A stretch of DNA of 64,000 nt from Nocardia aurea (GCF_003123685.1 NZ_QCYJ01000005.1:648905-712904), one strand, 5' to 3'; counted from the stretch's first letter, positions 15,790 through 25,328 are shown. The notes: generated from the letters alone by a model not told the origin. Numbers and translations are program-made.

Positions 15790-17091
15790 GTGACCGACCA
15801 TCATCACCACCATCATCACGACAATTCCGAACCACTCGCGATCGGCGCCACCGCCGCGCGGGTAGTGATCGGTCTGCTGACCGTGATCGGGATCGCCGTC
15901 GTCATCGGCGCGATCGCGCTGTGGCCGAGCGCCCAGCACGTCGACATCCCGCTGCCGATGCAGAGCGCGGGCGGCGGAGCGGTGGAGACCGAAGCGGGCA
16001 CGGTCGTGGTGCAGGATGTCGGCGCGTGCGGCAGCTCCTCGATCGGCAAGGTGTTCGCCGACAAGCCCGAGCCGCCGCGCAACAACGCCTACACCTGCCA
16101 GCGCAGCCTCATCACCATCGACTCCGGTCCGCACGCGGGTAACAAGACGCTGTTCGAAATCGCGCCCGGCCCAGGACAACCCGATCTGCGGGCGGGCGAT
16201 CACATCCGGTTGGTGCGCCAGACCGATCCCGCCGGAACCCCGCTGTACTCCTTCGAGGACTACTCGCGCGGATTGCCGCTGACCCTCATCGTGGTCGCGT
16301 TCATCGTGGTGGTCATCGCGGTGGCCCGCTGGCGCGGTCTGCGCGCGCTGCTCGGCCTGGTCTTCGCCTTCGCGGTGCTCGTGGTCTTCCTGCTGCCCGC
16401 GCTGCTGGACGGGAAACCGGCGATACCGGTGGCGCTGGTCTCGGGCGCGGTGATCCTCTACGTGGTGCTGTATCTGGCGCACGGGGTGAACCTGCGGACC
16501 AGCTCGGCACTGCTCGGGACGCTCACCTCGATGCTGCTCGCGGCCGTACTGTCCTGGCTGGCAATCGAAGTCACGCACCTCACCGGCCTGTCCGAGGAAC
16601 AGAACACCAACGTCGCGACCTATATCCAGCACGTCAGCATCACCGGGCTGCTGCTGGCGGGGTTCATCATCGGCACCCTCGGCGTCCTCAACGACGTCAC
16701 CATCACGCAGGCGTCGGCCGCGTTCGAGCTTGCCGCCGTCGACGAATCGACGTCGCGGCGTGAGGTTTTCACCGCGGCCATGCGCGTCGGACGCGACCAT
16801 ATCGCCAGTACGGTCTACACCCTCGTACTCGCCTACGCCGGTGGCGCGCTGCCGCTGCTGCTGCTGTTCAGCGTCGCCGGACGGTCCATCCGCGACGTGC
16901 TCACCGGTGACGCCGTCGCCATCGAGATCACCAGATCCGCCGTCGGCGGTATCGCCCTCGCGCTCTCGGTGCCGTTGACCACGGGGATCGCGGTCATGCT
17001 CGCGCGACCGTTCGGAGCCAAGCCCGTGCGCAAGGCCCCGCCGCCGCGTCGGCAGCCGCCGTCGCGCCATGCCAGGCACGCCAGGAACTGA
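15790..17091 (+). CDS. YibE/F family integral membrane protein with polyhistidine N-terminus
   Basis: This 433-aa protein starts at GTG with AGGAG 5 bases upstream. Residues 4-10 are seven consecutive histidines. One transmembrane helix (about 23-46), an extracytoplasmic domain with two Cys (about 47-155) and seven or so further helices follow. The conserved YibE/F region includes LGTLTSMLLAAVLSW, HVSITGLLLAGFIIGTLGVL, NDVTITQASAAFEL and YAGGALPLLLLFS. The family is thought to be a transporter or channel, of unknown substrate. The histidine run is cytoplasmic by topology and could bind a transition metal (inference). The C-terminus is Arg/Pro-rich. Confidence 0.9.
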   Translation: MTDHHHHHHHDNSEPLAIGATAARVVIGLLTVIGIAVVIGAIALWPSAQHVDIPLPMQSAGGGAVETEAGTVVVQDVGACGSSSIGKVFADKPEPPRNNAYTCQRSLITIDSGPHAGNKTLFEIAPGPGQPDLRAGDHIRLVRQTDPAGTPLYSFEDYSRGLPLTLIVVAFIVVVIAVARWRGLRALLGLVFAFAVLVVFLLPALLDGKPAIPVALVSGAVILYVVLYLAHGVNLRTSSALLGTLTSMLLAAVLSWLAIEVTHLTGLSEEQNTNVATYIQHVSITGLLLAGFIIGTLGVLNDVTITQASAAFELAAVDESTSRREVFTAAMRVGRDHIASTVYTLVLAYAGGALPLLLLFSVAGRSIRDVLTGDAVAIEITRSAVGGIALALSVPLTTGIAVMLARPFGAKPVRKAPPPRRQPPSRHARHARN

Positions 17092-17124
17092 GTCGAGTCC
17101 CGGGTCCGGCCGGTGCCGGTCGGA

Positions 17125-18555
17125 TCAGGGGACCTTCGGGAACATCTCGGGGGGAATGGTCGGGACCACGATCGGCGGAAGGCCGGGAACCACAAAGGTG
17201 TTCGGTCCCTGCGTCGGCGGCTCGGGGGCGGCAGAGGTCTGTGGACGCGTCGGCGCGGCGACGGTCGCCTCGGTCTCGGTGGTCGTGGCGGGCGCGACCG
17301 CGATCTGCGGTTCGAGGGTGGTGGTGCGCGGTACGCCCGATGTCGACACCGAGGTGGAACCCTCGCTGCCCTGCGAACCCCGCTCGAGCACCTGGGGGCC
17401 GTAGCCGAGGCCGAGTCCGATCGCCGCGACCACCGCGAGCGCGCTGACCGTCAACACCGCACCGCTGACCTCGCGCTTGCCGCGCATGGGGCGCACGGCC
17501 GACCAACCGGACGGCAGATCGGCGCGGCCGCGCTGGGCTCGCGGCCAGTCCTGCGACTGATTCGGGTTGCCCCAATCGTCCGCGGCGAGGTCGTCCTCGA
17601 CGACGTTCTTGCTCTTCTTGCCCTTCTTCGGCGGCGCGGAAAGCCAGGCGGGGGAAAGCGCGTCGGCGTTCATCGCCGTCGTCGCGGGAGCCGCCACGTC
17701 GACCGGCCGCGCCAACAGGGCGGCACCGCGCGCGGTGACCGTCTCCGGACTCGCCGGGACGATCACCGGAACGCCCATCCAGCGCTCCAGCACCTTGGCG
17801 ATCAACGGGATCCTCGCGCAACCGCCGATGGCGAGCACACCGTGGACGGGGCGATCCGAGCGCACGATCACATCACGCGCCATCCGCGCCGACGATTCGA
17901 TCGCGAGCATGATCAGCGCTTCGAAGTTCTCCTGCGCCAGCAGAACCAGGCCCTGCTCACTCGGCAGTGCCACGGCGGTATTGCTGGACAGCTGCTCCTT
18001 GGCCTCGCGGCACAGCGCGTCGAGCGCGGCGAGACCGGCCTGATCCGGCGGATGCGCGATGCGGCCGGAGGCGATCTGCTGTTCGCGGATCAGCGAATCG
18101 AGGTAGTCGCCGCTGATATCGCTGGTGCGCTCGGTGTGACGCACCTCACGTGTCTGGGTGTCGACGACGCTCACCGAGAGACCCGAGCTGCCCAGGTCGT
18201 AGACGACCAGCGAGGAGATGCCGCGAATATCGCCGGTGGACTGGGCGAATTCGAGCGCGGCGAAGATCTCGGGAATGAGTTCGTAATTGGTGATCTGCTG
18301 GTTCGCCATGGCGGCGCGGACCGCTCTGGCCTGCTGCTCGCTGCGGTAGGCGACCGCCGTCGCGGTGATGTCGCGCGAGGATTCCAGCGTGACGCCGACG
18401 GCTTCGGCAACCAGTTCCTCGGCCCGGTTGTCGACCACCGGCACGGTCTGTAGATCGAAGGCATGCGGCTCGACGTGCCCATGGGGCAACCCGGTGTGCG
18501 GTCGCGCCATACGGATGGCGCCGGCCCCCACCGAAATCCCCAGTACCGAACTCAT
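17125..18555 (-). CDS. Membrane-anchored Hsp70-like ATPase
   Basis: This 476-aa protein is Hsp70 actin-fold ATPase-like in residues 1-265. It has phosphate-1 LGISVGAGAIRMA, phosphate-2 VVYDLGSSGLSVSVV (about 116-130) and the adenosine motif VLAIGGCARIPLIAKVL (about 230-246). A canonical Hsp70 substrate-binding domain is absent. Instead there is a basic/acidic linker (KKGKKSKN), one transmembrane helix (about 355-380, VSGAVLTVSALAVVAAIG) and a Thr/Pro-rich outer tail. The ATG at 18555 is chosen because homology starts at once. It is convergent with the YibE/F gene. Similar membrane Hsp70-like proteins lie at 38644-40512 and, truncated, at 34874-36022. Function is unknown. Confidence 0.85.
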   Translation of the reverse strand: MSSVLGISVGAGAIRMARPHTGLPHGHVEPHAFDLQTVPVVDNRAEELVAEAVGVTLESSRDITATAVAYRSEQQARAVRAAMANQQITNYELIPEIFAALEFAQSTGDIRGISSLVVYDLGSSGLSVSVVDTQTREVRHTERTSDISGDYLDSLIREQQIASGRIAHPPDQAGLAALDALCREAKEQLSSNTAVALPSEQGLVLLAQENFEALIMLAIESSARMARDVIVRSDRPVHGVLAIGGCARIPLIAKVLERWMGVPVIVPASPETVTARGAALLARPVDVAAPATTAMNADALSPAWLSAPPKKGKKSKNVVEDDLAADDWGNPNQSQDWPRAQRGRADLPSGWSAVRPMRGKREVSGAVLTVSALAVVAAIGLGLGYGPQVLERGSQGSEGSTSVSTSGVPRTTTLEPQIAVAPATTTETEATVAAPTRPQTSAAPEPPTQGPNTFVVPGLPPIVVPTIPPEMFPKVP

Positions 18556-18743
18556 CAGTTGCCCATCCCGTTTCACGCTTCACGACAAGCGAACCGCCGC
18601 CACACAGGGCGGATGGCCCATATCGGACAATACCCGGTCCGCCGCGCCACCCCCGCTTCGCTGTGCCCGTTCACAATGTATCCGGGGCCCGACTGGGTGG
18701 ACGTCGACGGTCTCGGAAAAGGTCGCTCTCGTCGCCCGCAACT

Positions 18744-20066
18744 CTACGGCGTACCGAGTCCCGCGTACACCCATCCGGCATCTCGCCAGGTGGCACGATC
18801 GAGACAGTTGCGGCCGTCGATGATGGACCGCGCGCGGACAACTCGCTCGAGGTCCCCGGGCCGCAACGCCGTGAACTCGTCCCATTCGGTGAGCACGAGC
18901 ACCACATCGGCCCGCTCGCACGCTTCGGCGACCGATGTCGCGTAGTTGAGCGTCGGGAACACGCGGCGCGAATTCTCCAGTGCCTTGGGGTCGTACACCG
19001 TGACGACCGCGCCGTGCAGCTGGATCATGCCCGCCACATTCAGCGCGGGGGAATCGCGGACGTCGTCGGATTCCGGTTTGAAGGCCGCGCCGAGTACCGC
19101 GACATTCGCGCCGAGCAGCGACCCGCCGCACGCCCTGGTCGCCATGTCGACCACCTTGGTGCGCCGGCGCATATTGATGTTGTCGACCTCGCGCAGGAAC
19201 GCGACGGCATGGTTCGCGCCGAGTTCGCCGGACCTGGCCATGAACGCGCGGATGTCCTTGGGCAGGCAGCCGCCGCCGAAACCGAGGCCCGCGTTGAGGA
19301 AGCGGCGACCGATGCGTGCGTCGTAACCGAGTGCGTCGGCGAGCATGGTGACGTCGGCTCCGGTCGCTTCGCAGACCTCCGACACCGCGTTGATGAAGGA
19401 GATCTTGGTCGCCAGAAAGGCGTTCGCCGATACCTTGACCAATTCCGCGGTCGCCAGATCGGTCAGCAGGAACGGCACCTCGGCGGCGATCAGTTCCGCG
19501 TAGATCTCGCGCACGAGTTCCTCGACGCGATCCGCGCCCGCGCGCGCCCTGTCCACCCCGAGCACCAAGCGATCCGGGTGCAGCGTGTCCTTGACCGCGA
19601 AACCCTCGCGCAGGAATTCCGGATTCCACGCGACTTCGACATCGGTCGACGTCAGCGCGCGCGCCCTGGCGCCGAGGGCGGTGGCCGTGCCGACCGGCAC
19701 GGTGGATTTGCCGATGATCACCGAAGGACGTTCCAGCAGCGGGGCGAGTGTATCCACCACGGCGTGCACGTATTTGAGATCGGCGGCGTATTCGCCCTTC
19801 TTCTGCGGGGTGCCGACGCCGAGGAAATGCACATCGGCGTGTGCGGCGGCCTCGGCGTAGGAGGTGGTGAAGCGCAGGCGGCCCGCGTCCAGGTTGCGCC
19901 GCAGCACGCTCTCCAGGCCCGGTTCGTAGAACGGCACCACGCCGTCGGACAGTTTCGCCACTTTGCCGGGGTCGATATCCACCCCGATGACGTCGTGTCC
20001 GAGTTCGGCCATGCACGCAGCGTGCGTGGCCCCGAGGTACCCGGTCCCGAAGACTGTGCATCGCAT
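18744..20066 (-). CDS. udgA: UDP-glucose 6-dehydrogenase
   Basis: This 440-aa NAD-dependent enzyme oxidises UDP-glucose to UDP-glucuronate for capsule or cell-wall polysaccharides. It shows the N-terminal Rossmann GTGYLGATHAACMAELGHDV (8-27), GVGTPQKKGEYA (about 88-99), the STVPVGT strand, the active-site GLGFGGGCLPKDIRAF with the nucleophilic Cys (about 262), and the C-terminal domain VLGAAFKPESDDVRDSPA. It corresponds to M. tuberculosis Rv0322. It is divergent from the ydcF-like gene across 138 bp. Confidence 0.95.
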   Translation of the reverse strand: MRCTVFGTGYLGATHAACMAELGHDVIGVDIDPGKVAKLSDGVVPFYEPGLESVLRRNLDAGRLRFTTSYAEAAAHADVHFLGVGTPQKKGEYAADLKYVHAVVDTLAPLLERPSVIIGKSTVPVGTATALGARARALTSTDVEVAWNPEFLREGFAVKDTLHPDRLVLGVDRARAGADRVEELVREIYAELIAAEVPFLLTDLATAELVKVSANAFLATKISFINAVSEVCEATGADVTMLADALGYDARIGRRFLNAGLGFGGGCLPKDIRAFMARSGELGANHAVAFLREVDNINMRRRTKVVDMATRACGGSLLGANVAVLGAAFKPESDDVRDSPALNVAGMIQLHGAVVTVYDPKALENSRRVFPTLNYATSVAEACERADVVLVLTEWDEFTALRPGDLERVVRARSIIDGRNCLDRATWRDAGWVYAGLGTP

Positions 20067-20204
20067 GATTGATTGGTAGGCCCCGCCGGTGGCCGCGCCG
20101 CGTCAGCGAGGCAAGTGTCAACGCAACAGCAGGTGTACAGGTGGCGACGTGCCCACCGGAATCGCTGTGACCTGCGGTGATGGGTCGTCGCTAGCATCGA
20201 GGGC

Positions 20205-20738
20205 ATGCGTGGGCGCAAATACGCGGTGACACTGCTCGGCGCCGTGGTGGCCGTGGTCGTCACCGTCGGGCTGTGGCCGGTGTACGTCCGTCCCCTCGTC
20301 GACCGGCCCGGACCGGCAGACGCCATCCTGGTTCTCGGCGGCGCCCACGACGGCCGCGAACAACTCGGCCTGCGCCTGGCCCGCGACGGCTACGCGCCGC
20401 GCGTGCTGTTCTCCGACCCCTACGAATACAGCGCGCGGATGAACCGGATCTGCCACGGCGGCTACAGCTTCGAGGTGATCTGTTTCGATCCGTCGCCGCG
20501 CACCACCCGCGGCGAGGGGCGGGAGCTGGCTCGGCGTGCCGAGGCGCAGAACTGGCGGCGCGTCGTCGTGGTCACCTTCACCCCGCATATCTCGCGTGCC
20601 CGCTACATCCTCGGAAAGTGCTGGTCGGGGGAGATTCTGTTCGTGGACGCCGCGCCCGGGTTGTCGGTTGGCCGCTGGGCCTACGACTTCGTGTACCAGT
20701 CCGCGGGTTACGCGAAGGCATTCGTCGAGGACTGTTAG
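20205..20738 (+). CDS. YdcF/SanA-like (DUF218) membrane-anchored protein
   Basis: This 177-aa protein has an N-terminal membrane anchor (VTLLGAVVAVVVTVGLW, about 8-24) followed by a Rossmann-like YdcF domain with ADAILVLGGAHDGREQLGLR (about 38-57), SPRTTRGEGRELARRA and VVVVTFTPHISRARYIL. The family is linked to envelope or cell-wall functions without a fixed reaction. A -10-like TAGCAT lies 12 bases before the ATG, so the leader is very short. Confidence 0.8.
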   Translation: MRGRKYAVTLLGAVVAVVVTVGLWPVYVRPLVDRPGPADAILVLGGAHDGREQLGLRLARDGYAPRVLFSDPYEYSARMNRICHGGYSFEVICFDPSPRTTRGEGRELARRAEAQNWRRVVVVTFTPHISRARYILGKCWSGEILFVDAAPGLSVGRWAYDFVYQSAGYAKAFVEDC

Positions 20739-20903
20739 TCGCTATGTGATTGCCAGATGAACAGAATCGGGCGAGAGCAATTCGTGAAAAAGTCTGGCTT
20801 TTCGGCTGATCTCCAGGCAGCATGTCGTTTCGATGCCACTTTTCATCGGGGAACAAGTGCGCGCCAATCATTAGCTCAGTCATAACATGTGGGGAGTTAG
20901 TGC

Positions 20904-21590
20904 ATGAGACATCAACAGCGTCCGCGACAGTCGAACTACTACCGCCCGCCTCGCGGTGCAATGCAGCGCAGTGGTGTGCCCCGAGGCGGTGTGCCCCGAG
21001 GCGGTGGGTCAAGGGGCGGTGCGTCCAGGGGCGGCGTGCCGACTCCGCACCGGAAGCAGACGACGACACCCTCGTGGGCGTGGTTCGCCGCGGCGCTGGG
21101 CGCATTGCTGCTCGCGGTCTTCGTCGGGTCGGTGGTGGGGGGTGGAGACGACGCGGAGTCGTCCGCGGCGACCGTCGGCACCCCCGCGCCGGTGAGTTCC
21201 TTCAGCGGTGCGCCCATTGAGGTGGTCGAAGCCGGGAATCCGGTGACCCCGGCGACCACGGAGCTACCGGAGACGCCGGTGATCCCCAGAGCTCCGGCCA
21301 CGTCGGTTGCCGCCGTTCCCGGGACGCGGATGTCGGCGGCCGAGGAGGTGGCCGAAGATGTCGCGGTGCCGAATGTCGTGTGCATGAATCTGCGGGACGC
21401 GCAGTACGAGATCCTGGCGGCGGGGGCGCGGTACTCGGGCTCGGTCGACGCGACCGGCCAGGGGCGGAGGCAGGTTCTCGAACGCAATTGGATCGTGGTT
21501 TCCCAGACGCCGGCGCCCGGCGCGATCGCCGGTGAGGAGGATGTGGTCCTGTCCGTGGTGCAGCTCGGCGAACTCAGCGTGTGCGGCTGA
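20904..21590 (+). CDS. Membrane protein with C-terminal PASTA-like domain
   Basis: This 228-aa protein has a cytoplasmic Arg/Gly-rich N-terminus with repeated (S/P)RGGV(P/A) units (about 22-48). A single transmembrane helix (about 60-78, WFAAALGALLLAVFVG), a Thr/Pro/Ala spacer, and a domain starting VPNVVCMNLRDAQYEILAAG (about 153-172) and ending SQTPAPGAIAGEEDVVLSVV follow. That last part has the PASTA pattern 'VPNV-G-x-A-x-x-x-L ... Q-x-PxxG'. PASTA domains bind peptidoglycan-like ligands. GGGAG precedes the ATG. Single-PASTA proteins of this build are common in Nocardia and have no assigned role. Confidence 0.7.
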   Translation: MRHQQRPRQSNYYRPPRGAMQRSGVPRGGVPRGGGSRGGASRGGVPTPHRKQTTTPSWAWFAAALGALLLAVFVGSVVGGGDDAESSAATVGTPAPVSSFSGAPIEVVEAGNPVTPATTELPETPVIPRAPATSVAAVPGTRMSAAEEVAEDVAVPNVVCMNLRDAQYEILAAGARYSGSVDATGQGRRQVLERNWIVVSQTPAPGAIAGEEDVVLSVVQLGELSVCG

Positions 21591-21759
21591 ACGGGGCCGA
21601 CGTGGCCACCGTCCCGCTCGGTCGACTCCCGGACCGTCGACCACCGAACTGCGGGCATGCGGCTTCAGTTTGATTTCGGTGCGCGCCGGACATAGATTGT
21701 GTCATGTTGGCAGGTAGTCAACAGTGGTGCGACGCGGCATATCCCCTCCGGGAGGGCAG

Positions 21760-22989
21760 ATGGATTACGACTGGTCAGCGGCTGATCTTGCCTTTCGGGA
21801 CGAGGTTCGGGCGTTTCTCGACGAGAAGCTGACACCGGAACTGCGTCGCGCCGGTCGGCTGGCGACGAGCGTCTACCCGGACCACGGCGCGAGTATGGAA
21901 TGGCAGCGACTGCTGCACGAGCGTGGCTGGGCCGCGCCCGCGTGGCCGGTCGAGCACGGCGGCTGCGACTGGAGCCTGACCCAGCACTACATCTTCGGCA
22001 GGGAAACGACCCTCGCCGGTGCGCCGACACTGTCGCCCATGGGCATCAAAATGGTGGCCCCGGCCATCATCGCCTTCGGCACACCGGAACAGAAGAATTA
22101 CTACCTGCCCCGAATCCTGACCGGCGAGATCTTCTTCTGCCAGGGATATTCCGAGCCCGAGGCCGGTTCCGACCTGGCCGCCCTCACCATGTCCGCGGTC
22201 GACGACGGCGACGATTTCGTCTGCACCGGCAGCAAGATCTGGACCACCCACGCCACCGAGGCGAATTGGATCTTCTGCCTGGTACGCACCTCGCGCACGG
22301 GTAAGAAACAACAGGGCATCACCTTCGTGCTCATCGATATGACCTCGCCCGGCATCGAGGTCAGACCACTGGTGATGACCTCCGGCGAGGAAGTGCAGAA
22401 CCAGGTCTTCTTCGACAATGTGCGGGTGCCCAAGAGCAATGTGCTCGGAGAGATCGACCAGGGCTGGACGGTCGCGAAATATCTGCTCGTCCACGAGCGC
22501 GGCGGCGCGGTCGCGCCCATGCTCCAGGTGATGGCCCAGGCTCTGGCCACCGCGGCCGCCGAGCAGACCGGTCCCGACGGCAACCCGCTGATCGACGATC
22601 CCGCGTTCGCGGCGCGACTGGCCGAGGCCAGGATTCGCACCGAAGTGCTCGAAATCCTCGAATACCGCACCGTTTCCGCGATGGCGGCGGGTAAGGATCC
22701 CGGGCCCGCGTCCTCGATGCTCAAGATCATCTCGACCGAATCGAGTCAGCAACTCACCGAACTCGCCCTGATCGCGGCCGGACCGCGCGGACGGGTCTAC
22801 CAGCCACACGCCACCGCGCCGGGCGGGCCCGTCACCGAATTCACCCCGCCCGCCGACGGATATCGCAGTGGCCGCGAATGGGAAGCGGTCGCGCCACTGC
22901 GCTACTTCAACGATCGCGCGGGTTCGATCTACGCGGGCAGCAACGAAATTCAGCGAAATATCCTCGCCAAGGCAGCATTGGGGCTCTGA
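21760..22989 (+). CDS. Acyl-CoA dehydrogenase (FadE), first subunit of a pair
   Basis: This 409-aa flavoenzyme has the usual three domains: MDYDWSAADLAFRDEVRAFL at the start, the FAD-binding CQGYSEPEAGSDLAAL (about 127-142) with SKIWTTHA, and a C-terminal helical domain ending YAGSNEIQRNILAKAALGL. GGGAGGG precedes the ATG; an upstream GTG at 21724 would add 12 residues with no homology. The stop overlaps the next ATG (TGATG). Two FadE genes in tandem with different C-termini are the pattern of actinobacterial alpha2beta2 heterotetrameric enzymes that oxidise sterol side-chain or other bulky acyl-CoAs. Confidence 0.9.
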   Translation: MDYDWSAADLAFRDEVRAFLDEKLTPELRRAGRLATSVYPDHGASMEWQRLLHERGWAAPAWPVEHGGCDWSLTQHYIFGRETTLAGAPTLSPMGIKMVAPAIIAFGTPEQKNYYLPRILTGEIFFCQGYSEPEAGSDLAALTMSAVDDGDDFVCTGSKIWTTHATEANWIFCLVRTSRTGKKQQGITFVLIDMTSPGIEVRPLVMTSGEEVQNQVFFDNVRVPKSNVLGEIDQGWTVAKYLLVHERGGAVAPMLQVMAQALATAAAEQTGPDGNPLIDDPAFAARLAEARIRTEVLEILEYRTVSAMAAGKDPGPASSMLKIISTESSQQLTELALIAAGPRGRVYQPHATAPGGPVTEFTPPADGYRSGREWEAVAPLRYFNDRAGSIYAGSNEIQRNILAKAALGL

Positions 22990-24137
22990 TGGACTTCACA
23001 CTCACCAAGGAGCAGGAACTCCTGCGCGACGCGCTCGCGGGATTCCTCGGTGCGCGCTACGACCTGGAGAAGAGCCGCACCGCCGCGAAATCCGGCGAAG
23101 GCTGGCAGCCCGCGATCTGGCGCGGTTTCGCCGACGAACTGGGAATTCTCGGCGCGACATTGCCGGAGCGCGTCGACGGAATGGGCGGCGGCCCCGTCGA
23201 ATTGATGGTCATCGCCGAGGAACTCGGCCGGGCGCTGGTCGTCGAGCCTTTCGTCGACACCGTCGTCGTCGGCGCGGGACTGCTCGACCGTTCCGGTGGC
23301 GAACGAGCCGAAGACGTACTGCGCGCGATCGTCGCCGGTGACGCGCGGACCGCCTTCGCCGTCCTCGAACCGACCTCGGGCCAGACCCTGCACGACCTCT
23401 CCACGACTGCGCGCCGCGACGGAGATTCGTGGGTGATCGACGGTGCGAAAGTCGTCGTGACCAGCGCGCCGCTGGCCACGCACTTGATCATCGCCGCCCG
23501 CACCGGCGGGCAGCGCCGGGACCACGATGGAATCTCGCTGTTCCTCACCGAATTCGACGCGGCGAACCCGCCCGCCGGAATCGAGGCGCACTCCTACCGC
23601 ACCATCGACGACCGCGTCGGCTCCGACCTCACCTTCACCGGCCTGCGCCTGCCCGCCGACGCACTGCTCGGCGGCGAAGGCACGGCGTGGGAGACCATCG
23701 ACGCGACGGTCGACCATGCCATCGCGGCCATCGCCGCCGAATCGGTCGGCTGTATGCGCAAGGTGCTCGCGGACACCATCGACTACGCCAAACAGCGTCA
23801 GCAGTTCGGTGTGCCGATCGGCAGTTTCCAGGTGCTCCAGCACCGGATGGTCGATATGTACATGGAACTCGAACAGTCCATCGCCGCTGTCTATCTCGCG
23901 ATCCACTCGCTCGGCGCGGCGCGAGCCGAGCGGGCGAAGTCGATCTCGGCGGCGAAGGTCACCGTCGCCCGCGCGGCGCGGTTCATCGGCCAGAACGCCG
24001 TGCAACTCCACGGCGCGATGGGCATGACCGAGGAACTGGCGATCGGCCACTACTTCAAGCGGCTTACCGCCATCGAGAACGAATTCGGCTCCACCGATTA
24101 CCATCTCGCCCGGTACGCGGCGTTGACCCGACCCTGA
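22989..24137 (+). CDS. Acyl-CoA dehydrogenase (FadE), second subunit of a pair
   Basis: This 382-aa FadE-like protein is coupled to the preceding one by TGATG. It has MDFTLTKEQELLRDALAGFL at the start, a weakly conserved FAD-binding middle (GDSWVIDGAKVVVTSAPLA), and a conserved C-terminal YAKQRQQFGVPIGSFQVLQH and QLHGAMGMTEELAIGHYFKR. The first subunit keeps the SEPEAGSD-type flavin loop while this one keeps the QLHGAMG arginine/flavin tail, so the two probably complete each other's FAD sites. The substrate is unknown. Confidence 0.9.
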   Translation: MDFTLTKEQELLRDALAGFLGARYDLEKSRTAAKSGEGWQPAIWRGFADELGILGATLPERVDGMGGGPVELMVIAEELGRALVVEPFVDTVVVGAGLLDRSGGERAEDVLRAIVAGDARTAFAVLEPTSGQTLHDLSTTARRDGDSWVIDGAKVVVTSAPLATHLIIAARTGGQRRDHDGISLFLTEFDAANPPAGIEAHSYRTIDDRVGSDLTFTGLRLPADALLGGEGTAWETIDATVDHAIAAIAAESVGCMRKVLADTIDYAKQRQQFGVPIGSFQVLQHRMVDMYMELEQSIAAVYLAIHSLGAARAERAKSISAAKVTVARAARFIGQNAVQLHGAMGMTEELAIGHYFKRLTAIENEFGSTDYHLARYAALTRP

Positions 24138-24209
24138 TTCGGTCGAACGCCCGGCCGGTCGCCTCGGCGACGAGTCGGTGGTCTTCGCCGACCGTGCCGG
24201 GGGCGTGGG

Positions 24210-24410
24210 TTACTGGACTTTGACGAGTTTGATGGTCGGGGCCCCGTCCGGGCCCGCGATGTAATCGATGTGGACGCGGTCGCCCGCCTTGAGCGGAATA
24301 TCGCTCTCCACCACGGCATCTCGCGCGATGATCTCCTCGCAGTCCTCGGTGATGAGGACGCCGAAACCCTCGTACTCACCGGCGTACCACTTGTCGACGA
24401 CCGCCCACAT
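24210..24410 (-). CDS. Small conserved-looking protein, OB/KOW-like (66 aa)
   Basis: This 66-aa protein starts at ATG 24410 with GGGAG 6 bases upstream; a GTG 12 bases earlier is possible. The sequence MWAVVDKWYAGEYEGFGVLI and the ending KAGDRVHIDYIAGPDGAPTI are compatible with a small beta-barrel of OB or cold-shock-like type, but RNP motifs are absent. It stands alone between converging units. Function is unknown. Confidence 0.6.
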   Translation of the reverse strand: MWAVVDKWYAGEYEGFGVLITEDCEEIIARDAVVESDIPLKAGDRVHIDYIAGPDGAPTIKLVKVQ

Positions 24411-24476
24411 ATCAGCTCCCACCCTCTGCCCGCGCGATACGCCCGAACTCTAGACGCCGGTCGGCCGGTCACGCTG

Positions 24477-25328
24477 TCATGGGCGGTCAGCGTGTCCGGT
24501 GGATTCTCGATGGTCGCCGGCGCGGCGGGCGGTGACCAGCCAGGCGCGGGAGTCGAATCGGACACCGTCGTCGGTCAGGTGCGCGGAGAGTTCTCGGCGC
24601 AGGCGCTGCGTCGCGCGCGCGGCGGCGTCGGGGTCCAGTCGCCGCGATATCTCGCCGGTGCAGCTGAATCCGCGGACCCAGTCGAGGGCGGTGTCCACAT
24701 CGGGACCGTAGTGGACCGGTTCGTCGACGTCGGCGAAGGTGATGTCGACGAATCCCGCGGCGTCCAGGACGCGCCGCACGGTCGAGGGATCGGCCAGTGC
24801 GAACGGGTCGGGTCCGGTGGTCGCGGTCAGCGCTCGATCGGATCCGGCGAGGGCCCGGCGGATTGCGACATCCCACTCGTTGCGCTCACCGGATTGCCAG
24901 ACCACCATCACCAGGCGTCCGGCCGGGCGCAGTGCCCGGCCGATATTGGTGAACGCGACGATCGGGTCGTCGAAGAACATCGTGCCGAATCTGCTGATCG
25001 CCAGGTCGAAGTACCCCTGTGGGAAACGGTGGACCTGGGCGTCGGCGTGGTCGAAGGTGAGGTTTTCCAGGCTCGCGACGCGGGCGAGGTCGCGGGCACG
25101 GGCGATGGCTGGCGCCGAGATATCGACGCCGTACGCGCTGCCGGTCCGGGCCGCGCGTGCGGCCTCGCGGGTGGTCTGTCCGGCTCCGCAGCCGATGTCG
25201 ACGACGTGATCGTCGGGCTGGATATCGCAGGCGCGCAGTAGTACGCGGGTGTGGTCGCGCAGTTCGGCGTCGTAGCCGCCGGGCGCGAGCGTGTCTTCGC
25301 TCTCGGAACGTCGGTTGTCAGCGCTCAA
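24477..25328 (-). CDS. Class I SAM-dependent methyltransferase
   Basis: This 283-aa protein has the SAM-binding motif VVDIGCGAGQTTREAA (about 42-57), the acidic loop YGVDISAPAIARA, motif II DLAISRFGTMFF (about 107-118) and LRPAGRLVMVVWQSG. The substrate is unknown. The start is TTG at 25328, inside the end of the preceding hydrolase gene (11-base overlap), with AAGGA about 8 bases before it. It is probably co-expressed with that hydrolase. Confidence 0.85.
   Translation of the reverse strand: MSADNRRSESEDTLAPGGYDAELRDHTRVLLRACDIQPDDHVVDIGCGAGQTTREAARAARTGSAYGVDISAPAIARARDLARVASLENLTFDHADAQVHRFPQGYFDLAISRFGTMFFDDPIVAFTNIGRALRPAGRLVMVVWQSGERNEWDVAIRRALAGSDRALTATTGPDPFALADPSTVRRVLDAAGFVDITFADVDEPVHYGPDVDTALDWVRGFSCTGEISRRLDPDAAARATQRLRRELSAHLTDDGVRFDSRAWLVTARRAGDHRESTGHADRP

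Noticed and set aside
18580..20121. 513-codon minus-strand frame overlapping udgA
   Set aside because: Same strand, other frame; the real frame has the Rossmann and GGGCLPKD motifs, this one only Arg-rich sequence.
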